Under the pieces are notes generated by a model that was not told the origin of the DNA, did no database searches, and worked only from the letters and a program-made list of their open reading frames with translations. Shown one piece after another: positions 24,701 through 39,000 of a stretch of DNA of 60,000 nt. The position numbers and the translations under genes are program-made. The DNA is from Liolophura sinensis (Eukaryota; Mollusca; Polyplacophora; Chitonida; Chitonidae): positions 5,957,606 to 6,017,605 of the forward strand of contig NC_088305.1 of assembly GCF_032854445.1 (NCBI RefSeq). Direction: 5' to 3'. Position 1 is the stretch's first letter, and every line of letters begins with the position of its first letter.

Positions 24701-27700
24701 GACCAGATGCTAATTATGCCAATCGTTGTTTGGCCGGTTATGTGTGACGAGATGCTAATTATGCCAGAGGTTGTTTGACAAGTGATGTGTGACCAGATGT
24801 TGATTATGCCAATGGTTGTTTGACTGGTGATGTGTGACCAGATGCTAATTATGCCAATGGTTGTTTGACCGGTGATGTCTGACCAGATGCTAATTATGCC
24901 AGTGGTTGTTTGACCGGTGATGTGTGACCAGATGTTGATTATGCCAATGGTTGTTTGACTGGTGATGTCTGACAAGATGCTAATTATGCCAATGGTTGTT
25001 TGACCGGTGATGTCTGACCAGATGCTAATTATGCCAATGGTTGTTTGACCGGTGATGTGTGACCAGATGTTGATTATGCCAATGGTTGTTTGACTGGTGA
25101 TGTCTGACCAGATGCTAATTATGCCAATGGTTGTTTGACCGGTGATGTCTGACCAGATGCTAATTATGCCAATGGTTGTTTGACCGGTGATGTCTGACCA
25201 GATGCTAATTATTCCAATGGTTGTTTGACCAGTGATGTCTGACCAGATGCTAATTTTGCCAATGGTTGTTTGACCGATGATGTGTGACCAGATGCTACTT
25301 ATGCCAATGGCTGTTTCACCGGTGATGTGTGACCAGATGCTAATTATGTTAATGGTTGTTTGACCAGTGATGTCTGACCAGAAGCTAATTATGCCAATGG
25401 TTGTTTGACCGGTGATGTCTGACCAGATGCTAATTATGCCAGTGGTTGTTTGACCGGTGATGTGTGTCCAGATGTTGATTATGCCAATGGTTGTTTGACC
25501 GGTGATGTCTGTCCATATGTTGATTATGCCAACGGTTGTTTGACTGGTGATGTGTGACCAGATGCTAATTATGCCAATGGTTGTTTGACCGGTGGTGTCT
25601 GACCAGATGCTAATTATGCCAATTGTTGTTTGACCGGTGATGTGTGACCAAATGTTGATTATGCCAATGGTTGTTTGAGCGGTGATGTCTGACTAGATGT
25701 TAATTATGCCAATGGTTGTTTGACCGGTGATGTCTGGCCAGATGCTAATTATGCCAATCGTTGTTTGACCGGTGATGAGTGTCCAGATGTTGATTATGCC
25801 AATGGTTGTTTGACCGGTGATGTCTGACCAGATGTTGATTATGCCAATGGTTGTTTAACCGGTGATGTGTGACCAGATGCTAATTATGCCAATGGTAGTT
25901 TGACAAGTGATGTCTGACCAGATGCTATTTATGGCAATGGTTGATTGGCCAGTGATGTCTAACCAGATGTTAATTATGCCGATTGTTGTTTGATCGGTGA
26001 TATCTGACCAGATGCTAATTATGCCAATGGTTGTTTGACCGGTGATGTCTGGCCAGATGCTAATTATGCCAATGGTTGTTTGACCGGTGATGTCTGACTA
26101 GATGCTAATTATGCCAATGGTTGTTTGACCGGTGATGTCTGACCAGATGTTAATTATTCCAATGGTTCTTTTACCAGTGATGTGTGACCAGATACTAATT
26201 ATGCCAATCGTTGTTTGACCGGTGATGTCTGACCAAATGTTGATTATGCCAATTGTTGTTTGACCGGTGATGGTTGACCAGATGCTAATTATGCCAATGG
26301 TTGTTTGACCGGTGATGTCTGACCAGATGCTAATTATGCCAGTCGTTGTTTGACCGGTGATGTCTGTCCATATGTTGATTATGCCAATGGTTGTTTGACA
26401 AGTGATGTGTGACCAAATGTTGATTATGCCAGTGGTTGTTTGAGCGGTGATGTCTGACTAGATGTTAATAATGCCAATGGTTGTTTGACCGGTGATGTCT
26501 GGCCAGATGCTAATTATGCCAATGGTTGTTTGACCGGTGATGTCTGACCAGATGTTGATTATGCCAATGGTTGTTTGAGCGGTGATGTCTGACTAGATGT
26601 TAATTATGCCAATGGTTGTTTGACCGGTGATGTGTGACCAGATGCTAATTATGCCAATGGTTGTTTGACCGGTGATGTCTGACCAGATGTTAATTATTCC
26701 AATGGTTGTTTGAACAGTGATGTGTGACCAGATACTAATGATGCCAATCGTTGTTTGACCGGTGATGTGTGACCAGATGTTGATTATGCCAATGGTTGTT
26801 TGACCGGTGATGGTTGACCAGATGCTAATTATGCCAATGGTTGTTTGACAAGTGATGTCTGACCAGATGCTAATTATGCCAGTGGTTGTTTGACCGGTGA
26901 TGTGTGTCCAGATGTTGATTATGCCAATGGTTGTTTGGCCGGTGATGTCTGTCCATATGTTGATTATGCCAATGGTTGTTTGACAAGTGATGTGTGACCA
27001 GATGCTAATTATGCCAATGGTTGTTTGAGCGGTGATGTCTGGCCAGATGCTAATTCTGCCAATGGTTGTTTGACCGGTGATGTGTGACGAGATGCTAATG
27101 ATGCCAATGGTTGTTTGACAAGTGATGTGTGACCCGATGCTAATTATGCCAATGGTTGTTTGACTGGTGGTGTCTGACCAGATGCTAATTATGCCAATGG
27201 TTGTTTGACCGGTGATGTCTGACTAGATGTTAATTATGCCAATGGTTGTTTGACTGGTGATGTCTGGCCAGATGCTAATTATGCCAATCGTTGTTTGACC
27301 GGTGATGTGTGACGAGATGCTAATGATGCCAATGGTTGTTTGACAATTGATGCGTGACCAAATGTTAATTATTCCAATGGTTGTTTGACCAGTGATGTCT
27401 GACCAGATACTAATGATGCCAATCGTTGTTTGACCGGTGATGTCTGACCAGATGTTGATTATGCCAATGGTTGTTTGACCGGTGATGGCTGACCAGATGC
27501 TAATTATGCCAATGGCTGTTTCACCGGTGATGTGTGACCAGATGCTAATTATGCCTGTCGTTGTTTGACCGGTGATGTGTGTCCAGATGTTGATTATGCC
27601 AATGGTTGTTTGAGCGGTGATGTCTGACCAGAAGCTAATTATGCCAATGGTTGTTTGACCGGTGATGGCTGACTAGATGCTAATTATGCCAATCGTTGTT

Positions 27701-30700
27701 TGACCAGTGATGTCTGACCACATGCTAATTTTGCCAATGGTTGTTTGACCAGTGATGTCTGACCAGATGCTAATTATGCCAATGGCTGTTTCACCGGTGA
27801 TGTGTGACCAGATGCTAATTATGCCAGTCGTTGTTTGACCGGTGATGTGCGTCCAGATGTTGATTATGCCAATGGTTGTTTGACCGGTGATGTCTGACCA
27901 GATGCTAATTATGCCAATGGTTGTTTGACCGGTGATGTCTGACCAGATGCTAATTATGCCAATCGTTGTTTGGCCGGTTATGTGTGACGAGATGCTAATT
28001 ATGCCAGTGGTTGTTTGACAAGTGATGTGTGACCAGATGTTGATTATGCCAATGGTTGTTTGACTGGTGATGTCTGACCAGATGCTAATTATGCCAATGG
28101 TTGTTTGACCGGTGATGTCTGACCAGATGCTAATTATGCCAGTGGTTGTTTGACCGGTGATGTGTGACCAGATGTTGATTATGCCAATGGTTGTTTGACT
28201 GGTGATGTCTGACCAGATGCTAATTATGCCAATGGTTGTTTGACCGGTGATGTCTGACCAGATGCTAATTATGCCAATGGTTGTTTGACCGGTGATGTCT
28301 GACCAGATGCTAATTATTCCAATGGTTGTTTGACCAGTGATGTCTGACCAGATGCTAATTTTGCCAATGGTTGTTTGACCGATGATGTGTGACCAGATGC
28401 TACTTATGCCAATGGCTGTTTCACCGGTGATGTGTGACCAGATGCTAATTATGTTAATGGTTGTTTGACCAGTGATGTCTGACCAGAAGCTAATTATGCC
28501 AATGGTTGTTTGACCGGTGATGTCTGACCAGATGCTAATTATGCCAGTGGTTGTTTGACCGGTGATGTGTGTCCAGATGTTGATTATGCCAATGGTTGTT
28601 TGACCGGTGATGTCTGTCCATATGTTGATTATGCCAACGGTTGTTTGACTGGTGATGTGTGACCAGATGCTAATTATGCCAATGGTTGTTTGACCGGTGG
28701 TGTCTGACCAGATGCTAATTATGCCAATTGTTGTTTGACCGGTGATGTGTGACCAAATGTTGATTATGCCAATGGTTGTTTGAGCGGTGATGTCTGACTA
28801 GATGTTAATTATGCCAATGGTTGTTTGACCGGTGATGTCTGGCCAGATGCTAATTATGCCAATCGTTGTTTGACCGGTGATGAGTGTCCAGATGTTGATT
28901 ATGCCAATGGTTGTTTGACCGGTGATGTCTGACCAGATGTTGATTATGCCAATGGTTGTTTAACCGGTGATGTGTGACCAGATGCTAATTATGCCAATGG
29001 TAGTTTGACAAGTGATGTCTGACCAGATGCTATTTATGGCAATGGTTGATTGGCCAGTGATGTCTAACCAGATGTTAATTATGCCGATTGTTGTTTGATC
29101 GGTGATATCTGACCAGATGCTAATTATGCCAATGGTTGTTTGACCGGTGATGTCTGGCCAGATGCTAATTATGCCAATGGTTGTTTGACCGGTGATGTCT
29201 GACTAGATGCTAATTATGCCAATGGTTGTTTGACCGGTGATGTCTGACCAGATGTTAATTATTCCAATGGTTCTTTTACCAGTGATGTGTGACCAGATAC
29301 TAATTATGCCAATCGTTGTTTGACCGGTGATGTCTGACCAAATGTTGATTATGCCAATTGTTGTTTGACCGGTGATGGTTGACCAGATGCTAATTATGCC
29401 AATGGTTGTTTGACCGGTGATGTCTGACCAGATGCTAATTATGCCAGTCGTTGTTTGACCGGTGATGTCTGTCCATATGTTGATTATGCCAATGGTTGTT
29501 TGACAAGTGATGTGTGACCAAATGTTGATTATGCCAGTGGTTGTTTGAGCGGTGATGTCTGACTAGATGTTAATAATGCCAATGGTTGTTTGACCGGTGA
29601 TGTCTGGCCAGATGCTGATTATGCCAATGGTTGTTTGACCGGTGATGTCTGACCAGATGTTGATTATGCCAATGGTTGTTTGAGCGGTGATGTCTGACTA
29701 GATGTTAATTATGCCAATGGTTGTTTGACCGGTGATGTCTGACCAGATGCTAATTATGCCAATGGTTGTTTGACCGGTGATGTCTGACCAGATGTTAATT
29801 ATTCCAATGGTTGTTTGAACAGTGATGTGTGACCAGATACTAATGATGCCAATCGTTGTTTGACCGGTGATGTGTGACCAGATGTTGATTATGCCAATGG
29901 TTGTTTGACCGGTGATGGTTGACCAGATGCTAATTATGCCAATGGTTGTTTGACAAGTGATGTCTGACCAGATGCTAATTATGCCAGTGGTTGTTTGACC
30001 GGTGATGTGTGTCCAGATGTTGATTATGCCAATGGTTGTTTGGCCGGTGATGTCTGTCCATATGTTGATTATGCCAATGGTTGTTTGACAAGTGATGTGT
30101 GACCAGATGTTAATTATGCCAATGGTTGTTTGAGCGGTGATGTCTGGCCAGATGCTAATTATGCCAATGGTTGTTTGACCGGTGATGTGTGACGAGATGC
30201 TAATGATGCCAATGGTTGTTTCACAAGTGATGTGTGACCCGATGCTAATTATGCCAATGGTTGTTTGACTGGTGGTGTCTGACCAGATGGTAATTATGCC
30301 AATGGTTGTTTGACCGGTGATGTCTGACTAGATGTTAATTATGCCAATGGTTGTTTGACTGGTGATGTCTGGCCAGATGCTAATTATGCCAATCGTTGTT
30401 TGACCGGTGATGTGTGACGAGATGCTAATGATGCCAATGGTTGTTTGACAATTGATGCGTGACCAAATGTTAATTATTCCAATGGTTGTTTGACCAGTGA
30501 TGTCTGACCAGATACTAATGATGCCAATCGTTGTTTGACCGGTGATGTCTGACCAGATGTTGATTATGCCAATGGTTGTTTGACCGGTGATGGCTGACCA
30601 GATGCTAATTATGCCAATGGCTGTTTCACCGGTGATGTGTGACCAGATGCTAATTATGCCTGTCGTTGTTTGACCGGTGATGTGTGTCCAGATGTTGATT

Positions 30701-33700
30701 ATGCCAATGGTTGTTTGACCGGTGATGGCTGACTAGATGCTAATTATGCCAATCGTTGTTTGACCAGTGATGTCTGACCACATGCTAATTTTGCCAATGG
30801 TTGTTTGACCAGTGATGTCTGACCAGATGCTAATTATGCCAATGGCTGTTTCACCGGTGATGTGTGACCAGATGCTAATTATGCCAGTCGTTGTTTGACC
30901 GGTGATGTGCGTCCAGATGTTGATTATGCCAATGGTTGTTTGACCGGTGATGTCTGTCCATATGTTGATTATGCCAATGGTTGTTTGACTGGTGATGTGT
31001 GACCAGATGCTAATTTTGCCAATGGTTGTTTGACCGGTGGTGTCTGACCAGATACTAATTATGCAATGGTTGTTTGACCGGTGATGTGTGACCAAATGTT
31101 GATTATGCCAATGGTTGTTTGAGCGGTGATGTCTGACTAGATGTTAATTATGTCAATGGTTGTTTGACCGGTGATGTCTCGTAAGATGCTAATTATGCCA
31201 TTCGTTGTTTGACCGGTGATGAGTGTCCAGATGTTGACTATGCCAATGGTTGTTTGACCGGTGATGTCTGACCAGATGCTAATTATGCCAATGGTAGTTT
31301 GACAAGTGATGTCTGACCAGATGCTAATTATGGCAATGGTTGATTGGCCGGTGATGTGTGACCAGATGTTAATTATGCCGATTGTTGTTTGATCGGTGAT
31401 ATCTGACCAGATGCTAATTATGCCAATGGTTGTTTGACCGGTGATGTCTGGCCAGATGCTAATTATGCCAATGGTTGTTTGACCGGTGATGTCTGACCAG
31501 ATGTTGATTATGCCAATGGTTGTTTGAGCGGTGATGTCTGACTAGATGTTGATTATGCCAATGGTTGTTTGACCGGTGATGTCTGACCAGATGTTAATTA
31601 TTCCAATGGTTGTTTTACCAGTGATGTGTGACCAGATACTAATGATGCCAATCGTTGTTTGACCGGTGATGTGTGACCAGATGTTGATTATGCCAATTGT
31701 TGTTTGACCGGTGATGGTTGACCAGATGCTAATTATGCCAATGGTTGTTTGACCGGTGATGTGTGACCAGATGCTAATTATGCCAGTCGTTGTTTGACCG
31801 GTGATGTCTGTCCATATGTTGATTATGCCAATGGTTGTTTGACAAGTGATGTGTGACCAGATGCTAATTATGCCAATGGTTGTTCGACCGGTGGTGTCTG
31901 ACCAGATGCTAATTATGCCAATGGTTGTTTGACCAGTGATGTGTGACCAAATGTTGATTATGCCAATGGTTGTTTGAGCGGTGATGTCTGACTAGATGTT
32001 AATAATGCCAATGGTTGTTTGACCGGTGATGTCTGGCCAGATGCTAATTATGCCAATGGTTGTTTGACCGGTGATGTCTGACCAGATGTTGATTATGCCA
32101 ATGGTTGTTTGAGCGGTGATGTCTGACTAGATGTTAATTATGCCAATGGTTGTTTGACCGGTGATGTCTGACCAGATGCTAATTATGCCAATGGTTGTTT
32201 GACCGGTGATGTCTGACCAGATGTTAATTATTCCAATGGTTGTTTGAACAGTGATGTGTGACCAGATACTAATGATGCCAATCGTTGTTTGACCGGTGAT
32301 GTGTGACCAGATGTTGATTATGCCAATGGTTGTTTGACCGGTGATGGTTGACCAGATGCTAATTATGCCAATGGTTGTTTGACCGGTGATGTCTGACCAG
32401 ATGCTAATTATGCCAATGGTTGTTTGACCGGTGATGTGTGTCCAGATGTTGATTATGCCAATGGTTGTTTGACCGGTGATGTCTGTCCATATGTTGATTA
32501 TGCCAATGGTTGTTTGACAAGTGATGTGTGACCAGATGCTAATTATGCCAATGGTTGTTTGAGCGGTGATGTCTGGCCAGATGCTAATTATGCCAATCGT
32601 TGTTTGACCGGTGATGTGTGACGAGATGCTAATGATGCCAATGGTTGTTTGACAAGTGATGTGTGACCCGATGCTAATTATGCCAATGGTTGTTTGACTG
32701 GTGGTGTCTGACCAGATGTTGATTATGCCAATGGTTGTTTGACCGGTGATGTCTGACTAGATGTTAATTATGCCAATTGTTGTTTGACTGGTGATGTCTG
32801 GCCAGATGCTAATTATGCCAATCGTTGTTTGACCGGTGATGTGTGACGAGATGCTAATGATGCCAATGGTTGTTTGACAATTGATGCGTGACCAAATGTT
32901 AATTATTCCAATGGTTGTTTGACCAGTGATGTCTGACCAGATACTAATGATGCCAATCGTTGTTTGACCGGTGATGTCTGACCAGATGTTGATTATGCCA
33001 ATGTTTGTTTGACCGGTGATGGCTGACCAGATGTTAATTATGCCAATGGCTGTTTCACCGGTGATGTGTGACCAGATGCTAATTATGCCTGTCGTTGTTT
33101 GACCGGTGATGTGTGTCCAGATGTTGATTATGCCAATGGTTGTTTGACCGGTGATGTCTGACCAGAAGCTAATTATGCCAATGGTTGTTTGACCGGTGAT
33201 GGCTGACTAGATGCTAATTATGCCAATCGTTGTTTGACCAGTGATGTCTGACCACATTCTAATTTTGCCAATGGTTGTTTGACCGATGATGTGTGACCAG
33301 ATGCTAATTATGCCAATGGCTGTTTTACCGGTGATGTGTGACCAGATGCTAATTATGCCAGTCGTTGTTTGACCGGTGATGTGTGTCCAGATGTTGATTA
33401 TGTCAATGGTTGTTTGACCAGTGATGTCTGACCAGAAGCTAATTATGCCAATGGTTGTTTGACCGGTGATGTCTGACCAGATGCTAATTATGCCAGTCGT
33501 TGTTTGACCGGTGATGTGTGTCCAGATGTTGATTATGCCAATGGTTGTTTGACCGGTGATGTCTGTCCATATGTTGATTATGCCAATGGTTGTTTGACTG
33601 GTGATATGTGACCAGATGCTAATTATGCCAATGGTTGTTTGACCGGTGGTGTCTGACCAGATGCTAATTATGCAATGGTTGTTTGACCGGTGATGTGTGA

Positions 33701-35240
33701 CCAAATGTTGATTATGCCAATGGTTGTTTGAGCGGTGATGTCTGACTAGATGTTAATTATGTCAATGGTTGTTTGACCGGTGATGTCTCGTAAGATGCTA
33801 ATTATGCCAATCGTTGTTTGACCGGTGATGAGTGTCCAGATGTTGACTATGCCAATGGTTGTTTGACCGGTGATGTCTGACCAGATGCTAATTATGCCAA
33901 TGGTTGTATGACAAGTGATGTCTGACCAGATGCTAATTATGCCAATGGTTGTTTGGCCGGTGATGTGTGACCAGATGTTAATTGTGCCGATTGTTGTTTG
34001 ACCGGTGATATCTGACCAGATGCTAATTATGCCAATGGTTGTTTGACCGTTGATGTCTGGCCAGATGCTAATTATGCCAATGGTTGTTTGACCGGTGATG
34101 TCTGACCAGATGTTGATTATGCCAATGGTTGTTTGACCAGTGATGTCTGACCAGATGTTGATTATGCCAATGGTTGTTTGACCGGTGATGTCTGACCAGA
34201 TGTTGATTATGCCAATGGTTGTTTGACCGGTGATGTCTGACCAGATGTTGATTTAGCCAATGGTTGTTTGACCGGTGATGTCTGACCAGATGCTAATTAT
34301 GACAATGGCCTTATTTACGGTAGCTTCTAACAGCGCCGTTGGGCCGACAGATCCAGCTCTAACTCGTCCAAACCTGCGTGCACTCGCCGGACTCGTCTTA
34401 TTATAACCATGTCGTCGCTGTTGCACCGATTATATATAGCCAAATATATATTTTTGACAATATCATCTGCGCCTAACCGTCAAGTGGCCACATATCAGTT
34501 GTCATAATGTCGACGCTGCTTCACCAATAATATGTGACCAGATGTTAACAATTAGGATGTAGTCCGTGCTTCACTGGTTATGTGTAAGGATTGCGCTGGA
34601 AAACGTACCTTGTAAACCGCAGTCTTATTCTGTATGTGTTGGATTGCTCTGTGTGTTCCAGTTTCCTCCAACTATATACATCATTACCGTGATATGTGCG
34701 GAAATCAGTATTTCATTTAAAACTTATCAAATACATAAATACATTTATTTATTCATTAACTGGGTTAAAGTTTGGCCAGATGGCGGCCAGCATTATGGTG
34801 GGGGGAAACAGGGCAAAGACCGTGGGAAACCATCAACCCTCTTCAGGTTGCTGACAGAACATCCAGAGAAAACCAGTAAGTGCTGAGTTTGAACTCACGA
34901 CCACTGCATTGGTGGTCATTATCCTGCGAGAGCAAGCTAACCATTCGGCCACTAGATAAATAAAAAAGTGAAACAGATCAGATAACAAAGTGGGGAAAGT
35001 CTTACCTTTATTTTTCACAGAACTGATTTTCATTGGCCGCACCCTCTGTACAGGCTCACAGAACGTCTCCACCAGTATGGCGTCCCCCTCGGACAGAAAC
35101 GGTAGAATTTCCACGGCGGCGCCGATGATAGATTCATGGTTGCCTTTGCTATGGACGGACACGTTCTGGCTTCCGAACCACATAGGTCCCGACGGTTTCA
35201 CTACCATCTATAATAATAATAATAAAAAAAATAAAAAAAA

Positions 35241-35276
<36 letters not shown>

Positions 35277-35538
35277 TTATATATTTATTTATTTATTTGA
35301 TCGGTGTTTTACGGCGTACTCAAGAATATGCGGCCAGCATTACGGTGGGAGGAAACCGGACAGAGTCAGGAGGAAACCCACTACCATCCGCAGGTTGCTG
35401 AGAGACTTTCCCACGTACGGCCGGAGAGGAAGCCAGCATGAGCTGGACTTGAACTCACAGCGACCGCATTGGTGAGAGGCTCCTGGGTCATTACGCTGTG
35501 CTAGCGCGCTAACCATCTGAGTCACGGACGATCTCTAC

Positions 35539-35608
<70 letters not shown>

Positions 35609-35966
35609 CTTTATTTTATACATCGAGGTTCATATCCACAGAAATGTACAGGGACAGAACAAGTGTATTGAGAGCTATACGACCTATTCGCCATATAAAT
35701 ATTCCAGTCATCTGGCGTACGAAGCAGACATAACCTTTGTGTGAGGCTGTTATAGATCTTGAGAGGGGTAAATCTTGACAGGGGTCGCCGTGACCGAATG
35801 GGTTAGTAGATCAATGACCCAGAAGCCTCTCACCAATGTTATCGCCATGAGTTTAAGGCTTCATCTCCAGTCCTACGTGGGAAGATCTGTCAGCAACGTA
35901 GAGATAATCGTGGGTTTCCCCCAGGGCTCTACCCAGTCTTTTCCTACCATAATGCTGGCCACCGTC

Positions 35967-36056
<90 letters not shown>

Positions 36057-39000
36057 GAAAATGGAGGTAAAAAGATATCCATTTCTGTTCTAATGCTGCG
36101 GTGTGCTACCCAAGTGTTTTATGCAAAAACGGTGTGATGTATATTACAGGAAAGAGTAAAAATACACGTAGCTTTGGGTCGTTTTGTTAAAGGCGGGAAG
36201 AGGGTTTATAATGAGGTAAACTTCAGGAACATTTCGTGGCCACAACACACCTATAAACCACAGACAGTACATACAATGGATACAGAGTAGCGGAGAATGA
36301 TTCCGTTTTCTTTTTACTTTTGATCACCGTGTTGTCGTGTGGTCAAGCATCAAGATGGAAATACCAAATCCATTTCTAATATCGGGTGAAGATAACTGTG
36401 CTATCTTAACCAGCCACTTTCAAATAAAGAAGGAAGGAAGTAATCTTTTTATTCCTGTCAAATATTTATTTACAACTTAATTTCCTTCAAATCCAATCTG
36501 TCTAAGCAACACAAAACTCCCCATTTAACACAGAACAATCATTTTCTCCGAGCTAAACAGACAGGTAGTAACTGTGTCAAAACCTATTGCATGATAAATT
36601 GCTACTGGCAAGTGATATAAAGGTATAATATTGATAAGGAAGACAGGTACACGTGACATGCAACTATACCTTAGTCACAGGTCCTATATACTGACTGGGC
36701 TAGAGGAATGTCTTTAATTGCTTCTTATACAGTATATATTTATGCCATCGACAGGAAATACACTAGAAAGAAATAATCTCTTAATTTTAACAGAATAGAA
36801 AATCTGTTTGTCCGAGTGGTGGTAGAGTGTAACCTGTTATTGTATGACATAATACTCTGTCATACATGTATATTCAACACAATATATTGTTAGTCCACTA
36901 CAGTCCCTCTGTTGAATTAATAGAATATATGTGCTATAAATAACAGAATAATCTGCTGCAATAACGGAATATATTCTAGCATCACTCAGACAACAGACTT
37001 TCTGTTAAATTTAACAGATTATTTTCTGTGATGATATGAGCAATAAGATAAATGTTGAAATGTAGATTTGCCCCAATTAAAGGCTTTTTTCGTAGATAAA
37101 TTTATATTCTAATAAGTGAAACTAATTAGTGGCTCTGATAGATTTGTGCACTTGTAATAAGTGTAGTATACGACAGAACCGTTTAGGAATGTGTCTTTTT
37201 GTTTATCTGATTGTTGTTCAAGACTTATTTATGTATTTATTTATATGACGACAGTCGGTGCTATGGTGGGAGGAAACCGGCCAGAGCCCGGGGAAAACTC
37301 ACGACCATCCGCAAATTGCTGACTTTCCGACTTACGGCCTGAGAGGTTGTCAACAAAACCTGGACCGTGGACTCACAGTGAACGCACTGGTGAGAGAGTT
37401 CTGGGTCATTCCGGTCCGAGCTGGCACGCGCTTTCCACCACGGTCACGGAGGACCTTGTTTAAGGCTTAAGTACAAATGCTTTGGTCATCACGTGCTTGC
37501 ACACAGAGCAACGCAAAAATTTGCACTCGTTTTGTATTCCCGAGCCCTGGTCCCAGTAAATTGTTTTAATGAGGTTGTATATTAAATGTGATGCCAATAA
37601 GTATTTTGAGGAGTTTTAGAACAGTGACGTCTAATATATAGCAATTAACGTCAAAGCATCTTTTTGGTTTACCAACTTCTCTTAAGCCATCACGGCGTGT
37701 AATTTGCTAATATTTAACGCCTTACATGAGCAGTTAGAATATTTATTTATTTATTTGATTGGTGTTTTACGCCGTACTCAAGAATATTTTACTTAAACGA
37801 CGGCGACCGGCGTTATAATGGAAGAAAACCAGGCAGAGCCCAGGGGAAACCCACGACCATCCGTAGGTTGCTGGCAGGCCTTCTCACGTACGGCCGGAGA
37901 AGTAGCCAGCATGAGCTGGACTTGAACTCTCAGCGACCGCATTGGTGAGAGGCTCCTGCGCTGCGCCAGCGCGCTAACAACTGATCCACGCGGCCCAGGA
38001 ATATTTAAAATAAGACCGTAACAAGGGTAAATTTGTAACAGGCGGTATTTACGTGTGACCATTTCTCCACTATCACGTTGTCGTCGCTGCTCGGGTTTTA
38101 CTCTGTATGATGCAGTTTACATCACAACTATTAACATCTACAGTTCTTAGTTAAGCGGGTAACAAAAACAAGAAGTATTGTGGCTAGCGGCGGGAGGTCT
38201 CAGCAAGGTCGGTTTGATCAAAGCACAACTTACGTGAGAGCTGTGAATGGGTCTACCACAGTATACAGGCTGCGAGTGTGAAAAAGATGAAAAAAAGTTA
38301 TCCGATATGATTCGCTGCAAATATACTTGAATAATAAGATCGCCATGTGGGAAAGTTGCAATCAAATCGCAACTGAGATACAGCTTTTGATTGACGACAA
38401 TTTATCGACCACAATGGTGCACGATTTAGATATTGATGTTTTCGTTCTTTTGAGGCATTACTTTATTGCGTTGTTCTGTTGACCTCTTTCTTAGCTTTTG
38501 TTTTCGTTAGTGTTGAAAAGTGCCTTAGGAATTGATCTTGCGATTAACTTTCGGTAAATAACCGGTAAATTTTCCACTGTGGTGTTATAAGGAGGGTGTC
38601 TTTAGCGTACAGTTTCCTCGTTCCTGTTTCTAATTCTCAGAATTAAATAGCCAATTAATTCTGATAGCGTTTCGTGAGATATAAACTTTCAGCGTATGGC
38701 ATTCATTATTTACTGATCGCTATATTGATTTACCGCTACCGCTAGCTCATGGAACTTTTTATTACACCTCACATCCCAAATTATTTATTTATCGTCAGTT
38801 GGCTGCAACAAATTAACAGTAGTCGAAGGTTACTTATGCCGACAAGACAAACAATGACAAACTGATAAAGAAAATAAGTGTGTAAGTTATTGCTATTTTG
38901 GATAAGAATAGTTGAAACAACATAAAATGAATAATATTAAGTTTATAACCTAGTCGTACAGTAAACAGAAAACAAAAATGAATTAAATACTCTGCTTATG

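Noticed and set aside
23594-24975. Long reading frames (up to 235 codons) in the 45-bp array, with MCDQMLIMPMAV or GIISIWSHITG repeats
   Set aside because: The 45-base unit is a multiple of three, so frames stay open by default on both strands. Most of the array breaks them with TGA or TAG variants, and there is no start context or domain.
23380-34300. CRISPR array
   Set aside because: The 45-base units are directly adjacent, with no unique spacers, and the surrounding genome is animal.
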